Shown: piece after piece, positions 63,284 through 64,000 of the stretch
How positions within the stretch are numbered: position 1 is the stretch's first letter
How the letters are laid out: each line of letters starts with the position of its first letter
From: Enterovibrio norvegicus DSM 15893
GTDB taxonomy: Bacteria > Pseudomonadota > Gammaproteobacteria > Enterobacterales > Vibrionaceae
DNA: 64,000 nt
Assembly (NCBI RefSeq): GCF_900115495.1
Contig: NZ_FOWR01000003.1
Coordinates: 124,001 to 188,000 of the forward strand
Direction of reading: 5' to 3'
The notes under the pieces: generated by a model
The model's input: only the letters and a program-made list of their open reading frames with translations
Told to the model about the DNA's origin: nothing
Databases searched by the model: none
Translations under genes and position numbers: made by a program

Positions 63284-64000
63284 ATGTTTGATGATTTCTT
63301 AATCCGCGCAATGCTCGCCAGTGTCGGTGTCGCACTGGCTGCTGCCCCGTTAGGGTGCTTTGTTGTTTGGCGACGCATGGCGTATTTCGGCGATGCAACG
63401 GCACACGCCGCGGTGCTGGGCGTGGCACTTTCACTCACGTTATCGACCCCGATTTTTGCGGGTGTGTTGGTTGTATCTCTATTAATGGCAATGACGGTTT
63501 CAGGCCTGAGTGGGCGAGGATTTGCCATGGATACATTACTCGGTGTGATGGCACACTCTTCTTTGGCGATAGGTCTTGTTGCCGTTTCTTTTCTTTCTGG
63601 CGTTAGGATTGACCTGATGTCTTATCTCTTCGGCGATATTCTTGCTGTCGGCCCCAAGGATCTTTGGCTGATTTGGGGCGGCGCAGCGTCAGTATTATTA
63701 CTCATCGTGTCCCGTTGGTCTGGGCTACTTCTCTCTACATTAAACCCCGACCTTGCACTTGCGAGCGGCTTTAATCCTAAACGCGAGCAATTCATCCTTA
63801 CCCTCTCCCTTGCCATTGTCGTCGCCGTTGCCATTAAAGTCGTCGGTGTACTTCTTATCGCCGCCATGTTGATTGTGCCCGCCGCAACGGCGCGCCCTTT
63901 AAGCCGAACGCCCGAAGTCATGGCGGTAATGGCGGCGCTTATCGCGGTATGTGCCAGTGTCATCGGCCTTCGCAGTTCCTACGTGTTTGACACCCCTACT
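63284..64000 (+). CDS. znuB: Zinc ABC transporter permease ZnuB, partial
   Basis: The first 239 residues of the permease; the gene continues past the window edge. At least seven membrane helices are visible. The segment WRRMAYFGDATAHAAVLGVA near residue 35 is the conserved ABC-3 family motif, and VVGVLLIAAMLIVPAATARPL is the second. It forms the channel with ZnuC and ZnuA. Confidence 0.93.
   Translation, partial: MFDDFLIRAMLASVGVALAAAPLGCFVVWRRMAYFGDATAHAAVLGVALSLTLSTPIFAGVLVVSLLMAMTVSGLSGRGFAMDTLLGVMAHSSLAIGLVAVSFLSGVRIDLMSYLFGDILAVGPKDLWLIWGGAASVLLLIVSRWSGLLLSTLNPDLALASGFNPKREQFILTLSLAIVVAVAIKVVGVLLIAAMLIVPAATARPLSRTPEVMAVMAALIAVCASVIGLRSSYVFDTPT

Overview
The window looks like a chromosomal segment of a marine gammaproteobacterium. 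Vibrionaceae (Enterovibrio/Grimontia/Photobacterium-like) is my inference, from a DUF5062-type gene, the rimB-rimK-aspartoacylase operon, the zwf-pgl-gnd operon, the ArsJ arsenate pair, a secreted lipase with its foldase, and moderate G+C. No rRNA, tRNA, CRISPR array or prophage was seen. Many genes start with GTG or TTG, so several starts were moved to sites with a good ribosome binding site.

Layout. 0.5-4.4 kb: BLUF photoreceptor, ParB-like small protein, a MarR regulator divergent from an EamA exporter with two palindromic operators between them, and two GNAT enzymes. 4.7-7.4 kb: structured leader plus rimB-rimK-aspartoacylase operon. 7.5-9.5 kb: lipase and lipase chaperone. 9.5-19.3 kb: mostly housekeeping or conserved hypothetical genes (HAD phosphatase, lipoprotein, MsrB, DUF3429, DUF5062, MltR family, ASCH, nitrilase, EamA, AraC, TrmH-like methyltransferase, YqfB). 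A pure 7-bp tandem repeat lies between the nitrilase and EamA genes. 19.3-23.8 kb: a 2OG-Fe dioxygenase overlapping a class V PLP enzyme, a FemAB-like protein, a GNAT and a small membrane protein. 24.2-26.6 kb: GAPDH plus ArsJ arsenate detoxification pair. 28-35 kb: GGDEF protein, glycosyltransferase, PhnR-like GntR regulator, PqqD-like protein and a PrsR-like AAA+ regulator that lacks the GAFTGA motif. 35-40.6 kb: NADAR, hypotheticals, pentapeptide-repeat protein, DJ-1/PfpI protein and a small RTX protein. 41-44.8 kb: zwf-pgl-gnd.

44.9-56.3 kb is an accessory, decaying region. It holds a toxin-antitoxin pair under a perfect 16-bp inverted repeat, a REP-associated (Y1/HUH) transposase element with partial copies, a fragment of an AraC paralogue ending next to one of the element-end repeats, a secreted catalase-family peroxidase, a periplasmic RidA, two broken VOC/glyoxalase genes, a CPBP protease, an M23 peptidase and a truncated TetR gene beside its probable operator.

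56.3-64 kb: YghU-type glutathione enzyme, a DmdA-like aminomethyltransferase coupled to a MetF-like reductase (a probable C1 demethylation module), an Old Yellow Enzyme gene flanked by related hairpins and tandem repeats, then znuA divergent from znuC-znuB over a 22-bp Zur-like palindrome. znuB runs off the end of the window.

Best candidates for something new are the DmdA-MetF module in this host type, the overlapping 2OG-Fe dioxygenase/PLP enzyme pair, the structured leader of the rim operon, the degenerate PrsR with an orphan PqqD, and the layered RAYT element remnants.
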